Part shown: piece by piece, positions 53,734-62,075 of the stretch | Layout of the letters: every line of letters starts with the position of its first letter | How positions within the stretch are numbered: position 1 is the first letter of the stretch | Source of the DNA: Hyphococcus sp. | Lineage (GTDB): Bacteria; Pseudomonadota; Alphaproteobacteria; Caulobacterales; Parvularculaceae | NCBI GenBank assembly: GCA_021776245.1 | Contig: JAJFGF010000002.1 | Coordinates: forward strand, 62,001-126,000 | DNA: 64,000 nucleotides | Reading direction: 5' to 3' | The notes under the pieces: model-generated | What the model saw: only the letters and a program-made list of their open reading frames with translations | What the model was told of the DNA's origin: nothing | Database searches by the model: none | Position numbers and translations under genes: made by a program

Positions 53734-54085
53734 GCAACGCTACCGCGATTTGCAGGAACGGTTTCATGAACGGCTGAAATCCGACGCCGATATTCTTGGC
53801 GATCTCGCCAACCGGCTGGATAATGGCAGCTGGGACCCGGTGATTATCTATCGCCTTCATCATGTGGCGCATAAACTCGCCGGGGCTGCGGGCGTCTTTA
53901 ATTGCGGATCGCTTGGCGTCCTGGCGGCAGATCTCGAAACACTTGCAGAGACGGAGAAGGATGCAAATATCCTCGCGGAAGCGAGCCGCATCATCGCCGG
54001 CGAAATTGCGGCGCTGCTTTCCGACGCCAAAGGCAAGCCGGCAGCGATGCCGCGGTCAGTATCGGCGCCCATGGCGAAACGCTGA
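53726..54085 (+). CDS. Histidine phosphotransfer (HPt) protein
   Basis: A 119-residue helical protein with the HPt motif HHVAHKLAGAAGVFNCGSLG, where His49 is the expected phosphate carrier. It ends in a short Ala/Pro tail. ATG 53726 overlaps the preceding gene. It supplies the missing link between the hybrid kinase's receiver and the two separate response regulators, completing a phosphorelay in one operon. Confidence 0.87.
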   Translation: MNEQRYRDLQERFHERLKSDADILGDLANRLDNGSWDPVIIYRLHHVAHKLAGAAGVFNCGSLGVLAADLETLAETEKDANILAEASRIIAGEIAALLSDAKGKPAAMPRSVSAPMAKR

Positions 54086-54201
54086 CGGATTGAAGCCGGC
54101 GCCTGATCATTCCATGGCGGCGACACAGCAAACTTAAAGTTCATACGCCGACGAAAAGTTCGGTTGCGGCGCACGATAGCGCCGCCAGACGCCGTCACAC
54201 C

Positions 54202-54534
54202 CTAAACCCGTTCACGTTCCATTTCGTTTTTCATCCGGTCAAGCAAATTCACCGCCTCCGTCGCATAGGCGCCGATCCAGCGATCGTGGATGCGTTTGAT
54301 CGGAAGGGCGTTCAGATAATTCCAGCGCTGGCGGCCGACGCGTTTTGTGACGACAAGACCGGCCTCTTCCAAAACGCCGAGATGCTGCATGATGCTGCAG
54401 CGGCCCAGCGCCTTGAACGCTGCGCATAATTCCCCGGTGGTCTGCGGATTATTGCGCAGCGCATCCATCAGATCGCGGCGGATCGGGGAGGCGAGCGCCT
54501 TAAAAACCAGATCGTCTTTTGCTTTACTTGACAT
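54202..54534 (-). CDS. ArsR-family regulator
   Basis: A 110-residue winged-helix regulator: LVFKALASPIRRDLMDALRN, TTGELCAAFKALGRCSIMQH, LGVLEEAGLVVTKRVGRQRW. Members of this subgroup are usually paired with an AHSA1/SRPBCC gene, as here, divergent at 54581. ATG 54534 overlaps a perfect dyad that is the likely operator. No metal-binding Cys cluster is seen. Fragments of a paralogue lie at 46071-46191 and 59828-59873. Confidence 0.9.
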   Translation of the reverse strand: MSSKAKDDLVFKALASPIRRDLMDALRNNPQTTGELCAAFKALGRCSIMQHLGVLEEAGLVVTKRVGRQRWNYLNALPIKRIHDRWIGAYATEAVNLLDRMKNEMERERV

Positions 54535-54551
54535 GTTATAAATATATAACA
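54534..54551. promoter_or_regulatory. Putative ArsR operator
   Basis: TGTTATA-AATA-TATAACA is a perfect 7-bp inverted repeat with a 4-base centre, between the divergent arsR-like and AHSA1 genes. Binding here would control both. Confidence 0.7.
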
Positions 54552-54580
54552 TAAGATACCCTATGGCAAGGAGGCAGGTG

Positions 54581-55042
54581 ATGGATTTGAAATTCGAGGT
54601 GAGCGGCCGGATCAATCGTCCGATCGAAGAGGTCTTTGAAGGCGTCGTTAATCCTGAAAAACTCTCGGGCTATTTTACCACAGGCGGGGCGAGCGGGCGC
54701 ATCGAGACCGGCGCCACCGTCACTTGGGATTTCCACGACCATCCCGGCGCGTTTCCGGTGAAAGTCGTCGAAGTTGAAAAAAACCGCCGCATTATCTTTG
54801 AATGGGAAGCCAATGATTCCGGCAAAGACGGCGAGGACAAATACAATACAACCGTCACCATGCGCTTTGAAGCGCTGGAAGGCGGGCGCACGCTTGTTTC
54901 AATCGCCGAAGAGGGCTGGCGCAAGACAGACGCCGGTCAGGAGTCTTCTTACTGCAACTGCATGGGCTGGTCGCAAATGCTGTGCGCCATGAAAGCTTAT
55001 CTTGAGCACGGCATTAATCTGCGCGAAGGCATGTATAAATAG
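54581..55042 (+). CDS. AHSA1/SRPBCC-family protein
   Basis: A 153-residue protein of the START/SRPBCC hydrophobic-pocket fold: FEVSGRINRPIEEVFEGVVN, GRIETGATVTWDFHDHPG, NTTVTMRFEALEGGRTLVSI, YCNCMGWSQMLCAMKAYLEH. ATG 54581 is chosen because GGAGG lies eight bases upstream. The function of such ArsR-linked proteins is unclear; binding of a hydrophobic ligand is assumed. Two degenerate pieces of a relative lie at 57003-57044 and 60753-60822. Confidence 0.88.
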   Translation: MDLKFEVSGRINRPIEEVFEGVVNPEKLSGYFTTGGASGRIETGATVTWDFHDHPGAFPVKVVEVEKNRRIIFEWEANDSGKDGEDKYNTTVTMRFEALEGGRTLVSIAEEGWRKTDAGQESSYCNCMGWSQMLCAMKAYLEHGINLREGMYK

Positions 55043-55148
55043 CGCATTTAGCCGGGTGGAGAGTGAGCAGCAAAGAAATCATTCTGAGGCTGGTTCAATC
55101 TCGGGAAAGAGCGATGGGTGTTCGTGTCGCGATAAAAATGCGTGCAGG

Positions 55149-56413
55149 TTATTTATCTCGGCGTAAATCACTCACCCGGTCAATTAAAAACGATCTGACC
55201 GGACCATCTTCAATTTTTTCTATGGCCGATTGATAATTAGTGATCGCTTCTTCTAGCCGTCCAATTCTCGCAAGAAGATCTGCGCGCGTTGCCAAGAGTT
55301 GGTAATTGTTAGCCAGAAGGCCGTCCGCGTCCAGTTCGGCGACGCCTTCCAGTGCACAAATTGGCCCCTCGGTGAATGACAGAGCAATGCACCGATTCAA
55401 TCGATATATTGGCGAAGCTTCAATTTCTATCAGTCTGTCATATAGCCCTACAATTGCCGCCCAGTTTGTTTGCTCATAGGTCGCGGCCCTGGCGTGCTCG
55501 GCAGCGATCGCGGCTTGGAGTGCATATCGGCCGGGGCTCTGGCCAGCTATCGCTTTGCGCAAATGATTGAATCCGGCAACAATCTGATCTTTCCGCCAAA
55601 GGTCTCTATTTTGTAGTTCCAGCTTAATAAGCGTATCGGCATCGCCGATCCGCGCAGGCGTTCTCGCATCGGTTAGTAACAGCAATGAATAAAGACCATG
55701 GCTTTCACAATTATCCGATGCAAGGCCAATTAGTTTCTCGCAAAGCCTAATCGCTTCGCGCGCGAGGTCCTTCCTGTGCGCACTGGCGCCGCGGCTAGCG
55801 ACGTGCCCTTCATTGAAAATCAGATATATGATCGCGTGTATTTGTTGAAATCGCTCCGCTAGCTTGTTTGCGGGTGGAAGATTGACTGGAATTTTTGCCA
55901 ATTTTATTTTGCGTTTCGCGCGCAAAAGGCGCGTGCGCACAGCTTCATGATCGACAAAGAATGCGGAGGCTATGTCTTTGGGGAACATCCCGGCAACGGT
56001 GCGAAGCGTTAGCATAACTTGGTCGGTCGCCGAAATCGCCGGGTGACAGCACAAGAACATGAGCGCCAGCTCATCATCGTCGATCGTATCATCGATTCTA
56101 TCGTATTCACTGGGCTTGGTTAACGAATTGAGCTCGGCTTCAATTTTCAGTTGAGGTTCGGCGGCGTATTGTGTTCGACGGCGTCTTGCAAAATCTATGA
56201 GGCGCCGCCGCGCAACTGTTCTGATCCATGCCCCCGGATTATCGGGCGTTCCAGACGCTTTCCAGGCCTCGAGCGCAATTACAAACGCTTCTTGAACACA
56301 GTCTTCCGCAGCTGAACATCACCGCTAGATTTATATAATGCGGCGACAGATCGGCCCCATTCACTTCGGTGAATTTCATCAAGCTCACGAATGTGATTAC
56401 GCGGGCGAGGCAT
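55149..56413 (-). pseudogene. ECF sigma factor (SigJ/DUF6596-like) with frameshift
   Basis: From ATG 56413 the frame reads MPRPRNHIRELDEIHRSEWG and GRSVAALYKSSGDVQL, then ends early near 56280. A one-base shift at about 56308-56314 restores AEDCVQEAFVIALEAWK, PGAWIRTVARRRLIDFARRR, LMFLCCHPAISATDQVMLTL and the long DUF6596 tail to 55149. Joined, it is a normal ECF sigma factor of about 420 residues with its C-terminal helical domain. The shift is either a real inactivating mutation or a sequencing error. Its usual partner, a YCII-domain gene, lies just upstream. Confidence 0.85.
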
Positions 56414-56426
56414 AAATTCAGCGACG

Positions 56427-56792
56427 TTAAGCCAATTCTTTCATATCTATGACTGGACGCACTTCAATGGCTCCAAATCCCCGCTCCACGAGCGGAATCT
56501 TGGAAGCCCATTCGATGGCATCTTCCAGATCTTTGCACTCAACAAGATACCAACCAATGATGCATTCCTTCGTCTCTGCGAATGGACCATCATGTAGTTT
56601 GATCTCTCCGCCGGCGCGTCGCAGCGTCGTTGCCGTTGATGGCGGATGTACCGGCTCGCCCGCGCTTAGTATGCCGGCTTTCGCCGCATCTTCATTCCAC
56701 TTGACGTAGGCCGCCGCATAATCTTCCCAGCCTTCGCCGCCCATTTCCGGGCCCGAATTTGGTTCGGACGCTAAGATATAAGTGTATTTCAT
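56427..56792 (-). CDS. YCII-related protein
   Basis: A 121-residue YCII-domain protein: MKYTYILASEP, NEDAAKAGILSAGEPVHPPS, HDGPFAETKECIIGWYLVEC, IEWASKIPLVERGFGAIEVR. ATG 56792 follows GAAGGAAACC. Such genes are typically next to SigJ-type sigma factors; the sigma gene starts 13 bp downstream, so they form an operon. Biochemical function is unknown. Confidence 0.88.
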   Translation of the reverse strand: MKYTYILASEPNSGPEMGGEGWEDYAAAYVKWNEDAAKAGILSAGEPVHPPSTATTLRRAGGEIKLHDGPFAETKECIIGWYLVECKDLEDAIEWASKIPLVERGFGAIEVRPVIDMKELA

Positions 56793-57002
56793 TGGATGGT
56801 TTCCTTCTGACTTCCGTGATTATGGTCCATCACATGATGTCCCTTAGTAAGAGACGTTTTGCTACCGGCGAATGCGTCAAATTATTTGTTTCTGGCTGAC
56901 ATCGCAATCATCCTGTTTGCGAATGTTTCAGCCTGGAAAGAGCATATCGCTCGTAAATTTCAGTTCAGATTACTGATTGCCCTAGTGATTTCAATTGATC
57001 GG

Positions 57003-57044
57003 CTTGAATTCGGCGTCAATTTTCCCGAGGGCATGTATAAATAG
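57003..57044 (+). pseudogene. AHSA1 gene 3' fragment
   Basis: The frame LEFGVNFPEGMYK and stop matches the end of the AHSA1 gene (LEHGINLREGMYK), and the DNA is similar over about 45 bases. Nothing recognisable precedes it in 56793-57002. Confidence 0.7.
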
Positions 57045-57194
57045 GGCGGCGATAATTCACCAGAGGTGATTGTAGCAAATGCCGCGCGTCGCAAGTTGAA
57101 CATTGGATTAATCAGACATTCGGCGTTTGCGCGCGAACATAGGGGGCAGTCCTCCATATTTTCAGAGTAAGCGATCGCGGCCGGGAGAAGTCGC

Positions 57195-57632
57195 TTGATC
57201 TCTGCTGTTCAGATTGCGAAACTATGCAGTATGGGGAAACAAGAACTCGATCAGCTTAGAAAAATTGTGCTTGCACTGCCAGACGTAAACGAGCGGCGTG
57301 GTCCTGGCGGAGCTATTTGCTTTTTTGTTGGTGACAAGCAAACGCGAAACCGGCAAACCCTATGTTATTACCATGACAATTATCGCGGCAATGACAGAGT
57401 ATCAGTTTGGTGCCCGGCTGATGCCAGCTTTCAAGAAATGATGGTGTTCACCAAACCGACAAGGTTTTTCAAGCCAGCCACAAGTTCTTCTGGTGCCTTC
57501 AAGACCTGGATCGGGATAGTCCTTGATGCGACAGGTAAAGACGAAACGGACTGGGGCGAAGTCGCTGACATACTAGAGAGAGCCTTTCGAAAAATGGCTC
57601 CAAAAAAGCTTGTTGCCGCACTGGATAGTTAA
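57195..57632 (+). CDS. MmcQ/YjbR-family protein (DUF419)
   Basis: A 145-residue protein with LRKIVLALPDVNERRGPGGA, CFFVGDKQTRNRQTLCYYHD, RVSVWCPADASFQEMMV and DWGEVADILERAFRKMAPKK, typical of the YjbR fold, a possible DNA-binding protein of unknown role. TTG 57195 has GGGAGAAG upstream; ATG 57231 matches the usual family start but lacks a ribosome binding site. Confidence 0.82.
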   Translation: MISAVQIAKLCSMGKQELDQLRKIVLALPDVNERRGPGGAICFFVGDKQTRNRQTLCYYHDNYRGNDRVSVWCPADASFQEMMVFTKPTRFFKPATSSSGAFKTWIGIVLDATGKDETDWGEVADILERAFRKMAPKKLVAALDS

Positions 57633-57699
57633 TCAAAGTAAGTGCTCGTCTTTGGGCGGTTATTGGTCGCTCAGTTCAGGACTATTAGTTGTCCGCTTT

Positions 57700-57760
57700 G
57701 GGCCCTCGCTTGCCGCCAATATGAAATTCATTAGCGTCTTGGAATGGCAGGCGAGCGTCC
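57700..57760. repeat. Duplicated 60-bp fragment D, copy 1
   Basis: GCTTGCCGCCAATATGAAAT and onward matches 58729-58789 at roughly 83%. It does not belong to a gene that I can name. The two copies bracket the DUF4386 gene. Confidence 0.65.
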
Positions 57761-57883
57761 TTATTATGTTTACGGCTTTGATTGGCCTTGGAACCATTTT
57801 GGCCGCCGGGAATATTCGGGCGCCGTTCATCTGATGCGGCATGACGAAACAGGAGACAGAGCCGTCCGTGAAAGGGAACACAC

Positions 57884-58603
57884 ATGACTGATCGTGGAAT
57901 AACGGCCTCGCCGCAAACCTATGCGCGAATCGGCGGCGTGCTTGGTTTGACAATCGTTGCAGCGGGCATTTTCGCGGAAGGTGTCGTTCGCGGCGGTGCA
58001 ATCGTGTCAGGCGATGCTGCGGCGACGGCGGGAAACATCATGGCGTCGGAACAGCTATGGCGCGTGGGTTTCGCCGGCGAACTCCTCATGCTGTGCGCGG
58101 ATATCGCTTTTGCGCTTGTTCTTTATGTGATTTTGAAGCCGGTGAATCGGAATCTCGCGTTGCTGGCGGCGTTTTTCCGGCTGGCGATGGCCGCTATCTC
58201 AGGCGTCAACGCCATGAATCATTTTACGCCGCTGCTTGTTTTAGGCGGCGCGGATTATCTCACGGTCTTTCAGCCCGATCAATTGCACGCCCTGGCGTAT
58301 CTGGCGCTCAAGACGCATGCATTTGCTTACCACATTGCGCTCGTATTTTTTGGCTTTCATCTCATCCTGCTTGGGTGGCTGGTCATGGCGTCCGGCTATC
58401 TGCCCAAAATCATCGGTGTGATGCTGGTCATCGCCGCATTTTGCTATCTGACGAATAGCTTTGCGAACATTCTTGATCTCGAATTCGCATCGAATCTTTT
58501 TCCCTGGATATTGCTGCCGTCTCTTATCGCTGAAATGTCCCTAACCCTGTGGCTTCTGGTAATGGGCGTCAACATGGCGAAGTGGAAGGCGAGGCAGGCG
58601 TAA
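57884..58603 (+). CDS. DUF4386-family membrane protein
   Basis: A 239-residue protein with about six membrane helices, paralogous to the protein at 38026-38763. Conserved stretches include RIGGVLGLTIVAAGIFAEGV, TAGNIMASEQLWRVGFAGEL and MSLTLWLLVMGVNMAKW. ATG 57884 follows AAAGGGAA. Function is unknown. It lies between two copies of fragment D. Confidence 0.87.
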   Translation: MTDRGITASPQTYARIGGVLGLTIVAAGIFAEGVVRGGAIVSGDAAATAGNIMASEQLWRVGFAGELLMLCADIAFALVLYVILKPVNRNLALLAAFFRLAMAAISGVNAMNHFTPLLVLGGADYLTVFQPDQLHALAYLALKTHAFAYHIALVFFGFHLILLGWLVMASGYLPKIIGVMLVIAAFCYLTNSFANILDLEFASNLFPWILLPSLIAEMSLTLWLLVMGVNMAKWKARQA

Positions 58604-58728
58604 TTCATTATTCAAGATTGCCGGCGCAATCGATCGCCCGTGGCGAAACCATGACACGGAAATAACTGCGTCGGCCGCCTTCCCGGGATGATTTGGCTGA
58701 TCGCAAAGGGTCATACGGGCGACCGTAA

Positions 58729-58789
58729 TGGGCCGCCGCTTGCCGCCGATATGAACTTCATCAGCGTCTTGGAATGGGAGGCGATCGCC
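58729..58789. repeat. Duplicated 60-bp fragment D, copy 2
   Basis: It matches 57700-57760, with most changes at single positions. It lies inside the gene-poor zone 58604-59899. Confidence 0.65.
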
Positions 58790-58831
58790 AAAAAGAAAAA
58801 GTGCCTCAGCACATTCGCAATATGTCACGTC

Positions 58832-58915
58832 AGGCATCAGCGCCAGCGCCGGACCGAGCGTCATCAGCACTAGCAGCAGCGACGGCGGATATTTGGCGAC
58901 GTTGAGGAAGGACAA
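58832..58915 (-). pseudogene. Fragment of a DUF1624-type acyltransferase gene
   Basis: About 28 codons read FLNVAKYPPSLLLVLMTLGP and ALAL, matching a membrane segment of heparan-alpha-glucosaminide acetyltransferase-like (DUF1624) proteins. Both sides are unrelated sequence, one of them fragment D. Confidence 0.6.
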
Positions 58916-58917
58916 GA

Positions 58918-59085
58918 GTGTGAGACCCCCCGTTCCTGCACGGACCAGAAAGAGGCGTCACCGCAATTATTTGTAAGCCGCAACACTGTGAATGCAGCAA
59001 AAATCGCCGGCGCGCCGCTATTCGGCGGCCGGGATTTCATTGTCGATGATGAAAAGGGAACCGTGTTCATCGCGCGCGGTGAGTG
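58918..59085 (+). pseudogene. Coding-like remnant, family not recognised
   Basis: An open frame ending at the TGA of 59083-59085 reads TDQKEASPQLFVSRNTVNAA, then KIAGAPLFGGRDFIVDDEKG and TVFIARGE. Its composition is protein-like but there is no start. It looks like the 3' end of a lost gene. Confidence 0.35.
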
Positions 59086-59122
59086 AGAGGACGGATGCGA
59101 ATGCGCGGTCCAACCGCGCAAC

Positions 59123-59326
59123 CTAATCCCGAAGGGTTGGGCGATGGGGCAGTGACGGTGTCTTTGGCATATCTAATGAAATATTTTCAGGCCCGAGATG
59201 AGGATTGAAAGTTTGGCGATCAGCAGCAGTATGAGCAGCACGCGCATTATCGAGTTCCATCGCTGCGGTAAGGACCCCGCCGCCTATAAGAACTGTCGAA
59301 ACGATCATTGATACCGACATTCGCAT
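59123..59326 (-). CDS. Possible small exported peptide
   Basis: A 67-residue frame with a signal-like start (MRMSVSMIVSTVLIGGGVLTA) and a polar tail (NPHLGPENISLDMPKTPSLP). No ribosome binding site or family supports it strongly. Confidence 0.28.
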   Translation of the reverse strand: MRMSVSMIVSTVLIGGGVLTAAMELDNARAAHTAADRQTFNPHLGPENISLDMPKTPSLPHRPTLRD

Positions 59327-59589
59327 CGCCGCATATTGCCGCCCCGCTGTTTAAAATTACTTTCCGTGCACGGTGTTGCTGATTAATTACAGGTAATGGA
59401 TGCGCTGGATGCGTGTTTAAGGCAGTTAGAATGGCGCTCCGGGGCTGAGACAGGCAGCAGGGCGCCATTAATTTTCTGTCATCCAGGGCTTTGCCCGGGG
59501 GCCGTCCACGGGCGCATCGCATGCGGCCGGATTGCGGGGCAAGGCCGGCAATGACGGCAAATAGAACGGGCGCTTCCAACGTCTTTTTT

Positions 59590-59603
59590 ATCGCCTTCGC
59601 GAT
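59590..59603. repeat. Short palindromic repeat core
   Basis: ATCGCCTTCGCGAT is the core of the units at 5446-5461 and 17199-17214. Confidence 0.5.
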
Positions 59604-59675
59604 CGGAACGACGAGGGTGTTGCAACATATTTTTCCCCGCCCAAACGGGGCGGAACATCTTGCACTGCCATCTAC

Positions 59676-59827
59676 CCCGCTGACCGCTCCGTCACACTTG
59701 TGCCGTCGGCAAGCTCCGAGCCCGGATACAGGATGACCGTTGCGCTGTCTTCAAGGCCGCTGGCAATCGCTGCTTCAATGCCGTTATTTTGCGCGACTTC
59801 AACTGGCGTGAGGCGCGCCTTGCCGCG
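59676..59827 (-). pseudogene. 3' fragment of the HlyD-like membrane fusion protein gene
   Basis: This segment aligns with 60832-60991, the last 150 or so bases of the intact gene, with about 85% identity and one 8-base gap. Shared coding motifs are ITPVEVAQNNGIEAAIASGL and the EDSATVILYPGSEL region. It is fused at 59828 to an ArsR fragment. Confidence 0.85.
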
Positions 59828-59873
59828 TAGGCACTGACCCAGCGGACGTGAATGCGTTTGATCGGAATGGCTT
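59828..59873 (-). pseudogene. ArsR-family gene fragment
   Basis: It reads AIPIKRIHVRWVSAYA, matching ALPIKRIHDRWIGAYA of the intact ArsR protein at 54202-54534. It is joined directly to the HlyD-like fragment. Confidence 0.7.
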
Positions 59874-59899
59874 AACGCCGATTCGTAGGGACTAAGACC

Positions 59900-60493
59900 C
59901 TAATAGCGCTGGCGTCTGCGTCGTAACCTACTCAACAGAATTATGCCCATGCCATAGAGTGGTAGTGCAGCAGGAAGCGGCACCGCTGTTGGAGCGGCAG
60001 GCGCCATCGAGAAGTCGAAATTCATATTGACACCATCAAATACCGATCCGCTATTTGCTGGTGCGTATACCAAGGACGTGAAAATATCTATGGCGCCCAG
60101 AGCGTCAAAGGATTGCTGATAGTTGAAAACGAAATCATCGACAGTAGAATCAAGGCCGCCTATTCCGCCTGCGGCGCCACCGAAGCCGACCGCAAAAAAT
60201 CCGTTCGGATTAAATTCAAAGAAACCAAGCACACCACTTGGTGAAAACACATTCGAGCCAGCCGTAAAAACAAATGTATCAAAGCCCAGAGCGAAAACCG
60301 TGCCTGGCATTTGGTCATCGTAATCGAATGAAAACGAAAAATCGACGCTGTTGAAGGGCAGCACGGCGCCACCGGAACGTGCCGTCAAATCCGCTGAACC
60401 CGCACCCGTGAATGTAACCAAAGCTGATTTTGCCGTCGTTGAGAAAAACATTGAGGTAAAGAGCATCAATGCTATTGAAGTGTTGTTTTTCAT
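59900..60493 (-). CDS. Exported protein with VPLPA-type C-terminal sorting signal
   Basis: A 197-residue protein with a signal peptide (SIALMLFTSMFFSTTAKSA), a beta-rich Gly/Phe body (VDFSFSFDYDD, FDTFVFTAGSNVF) and a C-terminal signal of the PEP-CTERM class. That signal is TAVPLPAALPLYGMGIILLS followed by RLRRRRQRY. The VPLPA motif, hydrophobic helix and basic tail mark it for exosortase-type processing at the cell surface. No exosortase gene is in the window. Its role is unknown. Confidence 0.85.
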   Translation of the reverse strand: MKNNTSIALMLFTSMFFSTTAKSALVTFTGAGSADLTARSGGAVLPFNSVDFSFSFDYDDQMPGTVFALGFDTFVFTAGSNVFSPSGVLGFFEFNPNGFFAVGFGGAAGGIGGLDSTVDDFVFNYQQSFDALGAIDIFTSLVYAPANSGSVFDGVNMNFDFSMAPAAPTAVPLPAALPLYGMGIILLSRLRRRRQRY

Positions 60494-60752
60494 TATCCGC
60501 CGCCCGGTTTCTATATTGTTGCAGACAATACCATCAGCAAATAAAAATCAATAGGATACACAGAAAGTGATCTAATTGTTTCTTAACCGAAGCATTTAGC
60601 GGTTGGTTTTAATATGTATTTCGTTCCGCAGGAGAAGAGTATAGTAAATGCTCCCTCGGGAGTTGTTTGGAATTGACGCGGTCCATAAGATTGCAGCCGT
60701 TTTGATGTTGCACTAGCTCCACTGAGCTAAGGGTGGTGACGATATTTATTGC

Positions 60753-60822
60753 TTCATCGTCACCATACGCTTTGAAGCATTGGAATGCGGCTGTGCGCTT
60801 GTTTCAATCGTCGAAGAAGGCT
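60753..60822 (+). pseudogene. AHSA1 gene internal fragment
   Basis: The frame VTIRFEALECGCALVSIVEE matches VTMRFEALEGGRTLVSIAEE of the AHSA1 protein at 54581-55042. It ends where the HlyD-like gene's 3' flank begins. The stretch 60494-60752 shows nothing else. Confidence 0.75.
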
Positions 60823-60834
60823 TCTGCCAACCCG

Positions 60835-62067
60835 CTAACCGCCGTTCCTTGCCGTCACGCTTTCGCCGTTCACAAGCTCCGAGCCCGGATAAAGGATGAT
60901 TGTTGCGCCGTCTTCAAGGCCGCCGGCAATCGCTGCTTCAATGCCGTTATTTTGCGCAACGTCCACTTGCGTCAATCGCGCTTTGCCGCGTTTGACTTCA
61001 AAAACCGACCATCGATCATTTTCCCGGAACAGGGCGCTTGAGGGAATGATCAGCGCATCGTCGTCTTCCCAGATGACGATGCGCGCTTCGACGCGGTAGC
61101 CATGACCGAGGGATTCAGGCTCGATTGTGTTTTCGGCGAACTGAATGATCGTTCTGACGCGCTGTTCTTCGACGCCAAGGGCGGAGAATTTTGTAAAGCC
61201 CCAGGGCTCGACCCGTTCGACAACGCCATAAAGTTCATCGCCGCCGCCCCATTTTTCGATCAGCACGTGATTGCCCGGCGCAATCTGCACGGCGTCGGTC
61301 GATAAAAGTTCCGCAAAAACTTCAAGGTCGTTCGTAATATCGCCGATTTCTAAAATCGGCATGCCGGCGGCAAGCGTGGTTTCGCTTTCCTGCATCACTT
61401 GCAGGATCTTTCCGGAAATCGGCGCGTTCAGGGGGATCGATTCGCGCGGATGGGGATTGGTGGACATCGCAAGCTTCTGGCTGTCGGAAAACGACAGGAG
61501 CAGCGCTTCGGCGTTTTCCAGATCGGCCTCGCGCATGGCGACCGCGGCTTTTGATGTTTCAACAGCCGCCCCTGCCGCGCGCCAATTTCTTTCGTCGCGG
61601 TCAAGGCGGGCTTGTGCGACAGTTTGCGATGCAAATAATTGCCGCGTGCGCTCAAGTTCTGTTTGCGCAAGATCAAAATCGGCGGCGGCGGCTCTCGCTT
61701 GCGCTTGTGCAAAGTCGAGCGCCGCCTTGGCGCCGCGGACCGCGGCTTCGGCCTGTTCTTCGGCGCGGACATTCAAGACATCCGGATTGGCGGGGAGCAT
61801 GCGGGCGACGACGCTGACGCCGGCGGTCACTTCATCGCCGGGCTCGACTTCGACCCGCAACAGGCGCCCTGAGACCGGCGCCGACACGATATAGGCGTCG
61901 CGCACGCGGGTTTTTGCTTCTTCGTCGATCGTCACAAGCATCGGCCCGATCTTCGCTTTGCCCATATCGACAGGGGTCGCGCTGGGCCAGAATGTCGCAG
62001 CGAAAATCAACGCCACAATCGCGGCGGCGCCGACCATTAATCTCTGACGTGAAAGCAACTTCCCCAT
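60835..62067 (-). CDS. HlyD/RND-type membrane fusion protein
   Basis: A 410-residue periplasmic adaptor with one N-terminal membrane helix (LMVGAAAIVALIFAATFW). Biotinyl-lipoyl halves (IVSAPVSGRLLRVEVEPGDE and ESIPLNAPISGKILQVMQES) flank a coiled-coil hairpin (about 105-200). Beta-barrel and membrane-proximal domains follow (GNHVLIEKWGGGDELYGVVE; ALIIPSSALFRENDRWSVFE). It starts 9 bp after the FtsX-type permease on the same strand and should link that transporter across the envelope. Its 3' end is duplicated at 59676-59827. Confidence 0.9.
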   Translation of the reverse strand: MGKLLSRQRLMVGAAAIVALIFAATFWPSATPVDMGKAKIGPMLVTIDEEAKTRVRDAYIVSAPVSGRLLRVEVEPGDEVTAGVSVVARMLPANPDVLNVRAEEQAEAAVRGAKAALDFAQAQARAAAADFDLAQTELERTRQLFASQTVAQARLDRDERNWRAAGAAVETSKAAVAMREADLENAEALLLSFSDSQKLAMSTNPHPRESIPLNAPISGKILQVMQESETTLAAGMPILEIGDITNDLEVFAELLSTDAVQIAPGNHVLIEKWGGGDELYGVVERVEPWGFTKFSALGVEEQRVRTIIQFAENTIEPESLGHGYRVEARIVIWEDDDALIIPSSALFRENDRWSVFEVKRGKARLTQVDVAQNNGIEAAIAGGLEDGATIILYPGSELVNGESVTARNGG

Positions 62068-62075
62068 GATGCAAT

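Noticed and set aside
60690-60735. Minus-strand TTAGCTCAGTGGAGC, like a tRNA D-arm.
   Set aside because: No acceptor stem, anticodon arm or T-arm can be folded around it.
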